Shown here: piece by piece, positions 25,815 to 26,167 of the stretch | How positions within the stretch are numbered: position 1 is the stretch's first letter | Layout: every line of letters starts with the position of its first letter | Source: CAYYMD01 sp964480425 | Lineage (GTDB): Bacteria > Planctomycetota > Phycisphaerae > SM23-33 | DNA: 26,167 nucleotides | NCBI GenBank assembly: GCA_964480425.1 | Contig: CAYZPY010000019.1 | Coordinates: 1 to 26,167 of the forward strand | Reading direction: 5' to 3' | The notes under the pieces: generated by a model | The model's input: only the letters and a program-made list of their open reading frames with translations | Databases searched by the model: none | What the model was told of the DNA's origin: nothing | Position numbers and translations under genes: made by a program

Positions 25815-25899
25815 CATCAATAAACGTCAATACACGATATAGAAGTTGTAAGGTTAGTATATTCGCTGGGGGGAGTTTTTGGGATTGGCAAAGGTAATC

Positions 25900-26112
25900 T
25901 TACGCAGAAGATTTATCCCAGTCCTTCACTCTTTTTTTAAGTTTTACCACAACATCTTTATCTTCGCACACAACGTAAAGACGGATAGCTTGGAAAAAAA
26001 TATTCGCGCATAATGGAATTAGTCCCTTGTCTTCGATATCCACGAGAGAAACCGGCTCTTTATCACTACCGTTGAATACTTTTATTAATTCATCTTTTTC
26101 TTCAGAAGGCAT
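25900..26112 (-). CDS. Small AT-rich hypothetical protein
   Basis: A 70-residue open frame in sequence that is visibly more AT-rich than the rest of the window. The product is charged and soluble, with a central hydrophobic stretch (GLIPLCANIFFQAIRLYVVC) and a lysine-rich end (VVVKLKKRVKDWDKSSA). No family is recognised. GGGGAC lies about ten bases before the ATG, a weak ribosome binding site that is also part of a possible mobile-element edge. Different composition and the isolated position after proA suggest recent acquisition or a gene fragment. Confidence 0.4.
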   Translation of the reverse strand: MPSEEKDELIKVFNGSDKEPVSLVDIEDKGLIPLCANIFFQAIRLYVVCEDKDVVVKLKKRVKDWDKSSA

Positions 26113-26167
26113 TTTGAGCTTGTCCCCAAAAACTGAGCGCTGGTGTAAGGTGTAATCGTCTCCGGGT

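Overview
The window is about 26 kb of GC-rich bacterial chromosome. Gene content suggests a planctomycete, most likely of the Phycisphaerae. It has two Tat-exported Gfo/Idh/MocA oxidoreductases, a ThuA-DUF1080 protein, a single large prepilin-like protein, a GldG plus DUF4340 pair, a fused AroD-AroE enzyme and a Bat/MoxR-neighbourhood type membrane protein. This assignment is inference from family content. No rRNA, tRNA, CRISPR array or intact transposon was seen.

Region 1 (1-7820, + strand): the 3' part of a GldG-like subunit of an ABC-2 type export system, a protein with five DUF4340-like units, a predicted secreted protein of unknown function, and a bifunctional 3-dehydroquinate dehydratase/shikimate dehydrogenase. 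Region 2 (7941-10058, - strand): a PhoH-family ATPase with a TTG start and a prepilin-like protein, probably separated by a terminator. Region 3 (10529-15126): a membrane protein (+), then parB (-) without an adjacent parA. Upstream of parB lie one perfect parS and one near-perfect parS. A dUTPase/MazG-like hydrolase (+) and the first Tat-exported oxidoreductase (+) follow.

Region 4 (15130-18264, + strand): an LpxL-like acyltransferase lacking the usual catalytic acid, then a nucleotide-sugar dehydrogenase. The 564-base gap before the dehydrogenase contains strong inverted repeats that look like a structured leader RNA. Region 5 (24376 down to 18505, - strand) is a tight four-gene operon. In transcription order it encodes a secreted ThuA-DUF1080 protein, a Tat-exported Gfo/Idh/MocA oxidoreductase, a membrane-anchored seven-haem cytochrome c and a CDP-alcohol phosphatidyltransferase. 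It is the best candidate in the window for an undescribed system: possibly sugar or glycoside oxidation outside the cytoplasm, with electrons passed to the cytochrome.

Region 6 (24558-26167): proA, divergent from the operon, then a visibly AT-rich end with one small unknown gene and a possible mobile-element edge. Coordinates come from reading the sequence. Family names rest on motif recognition without database searches.
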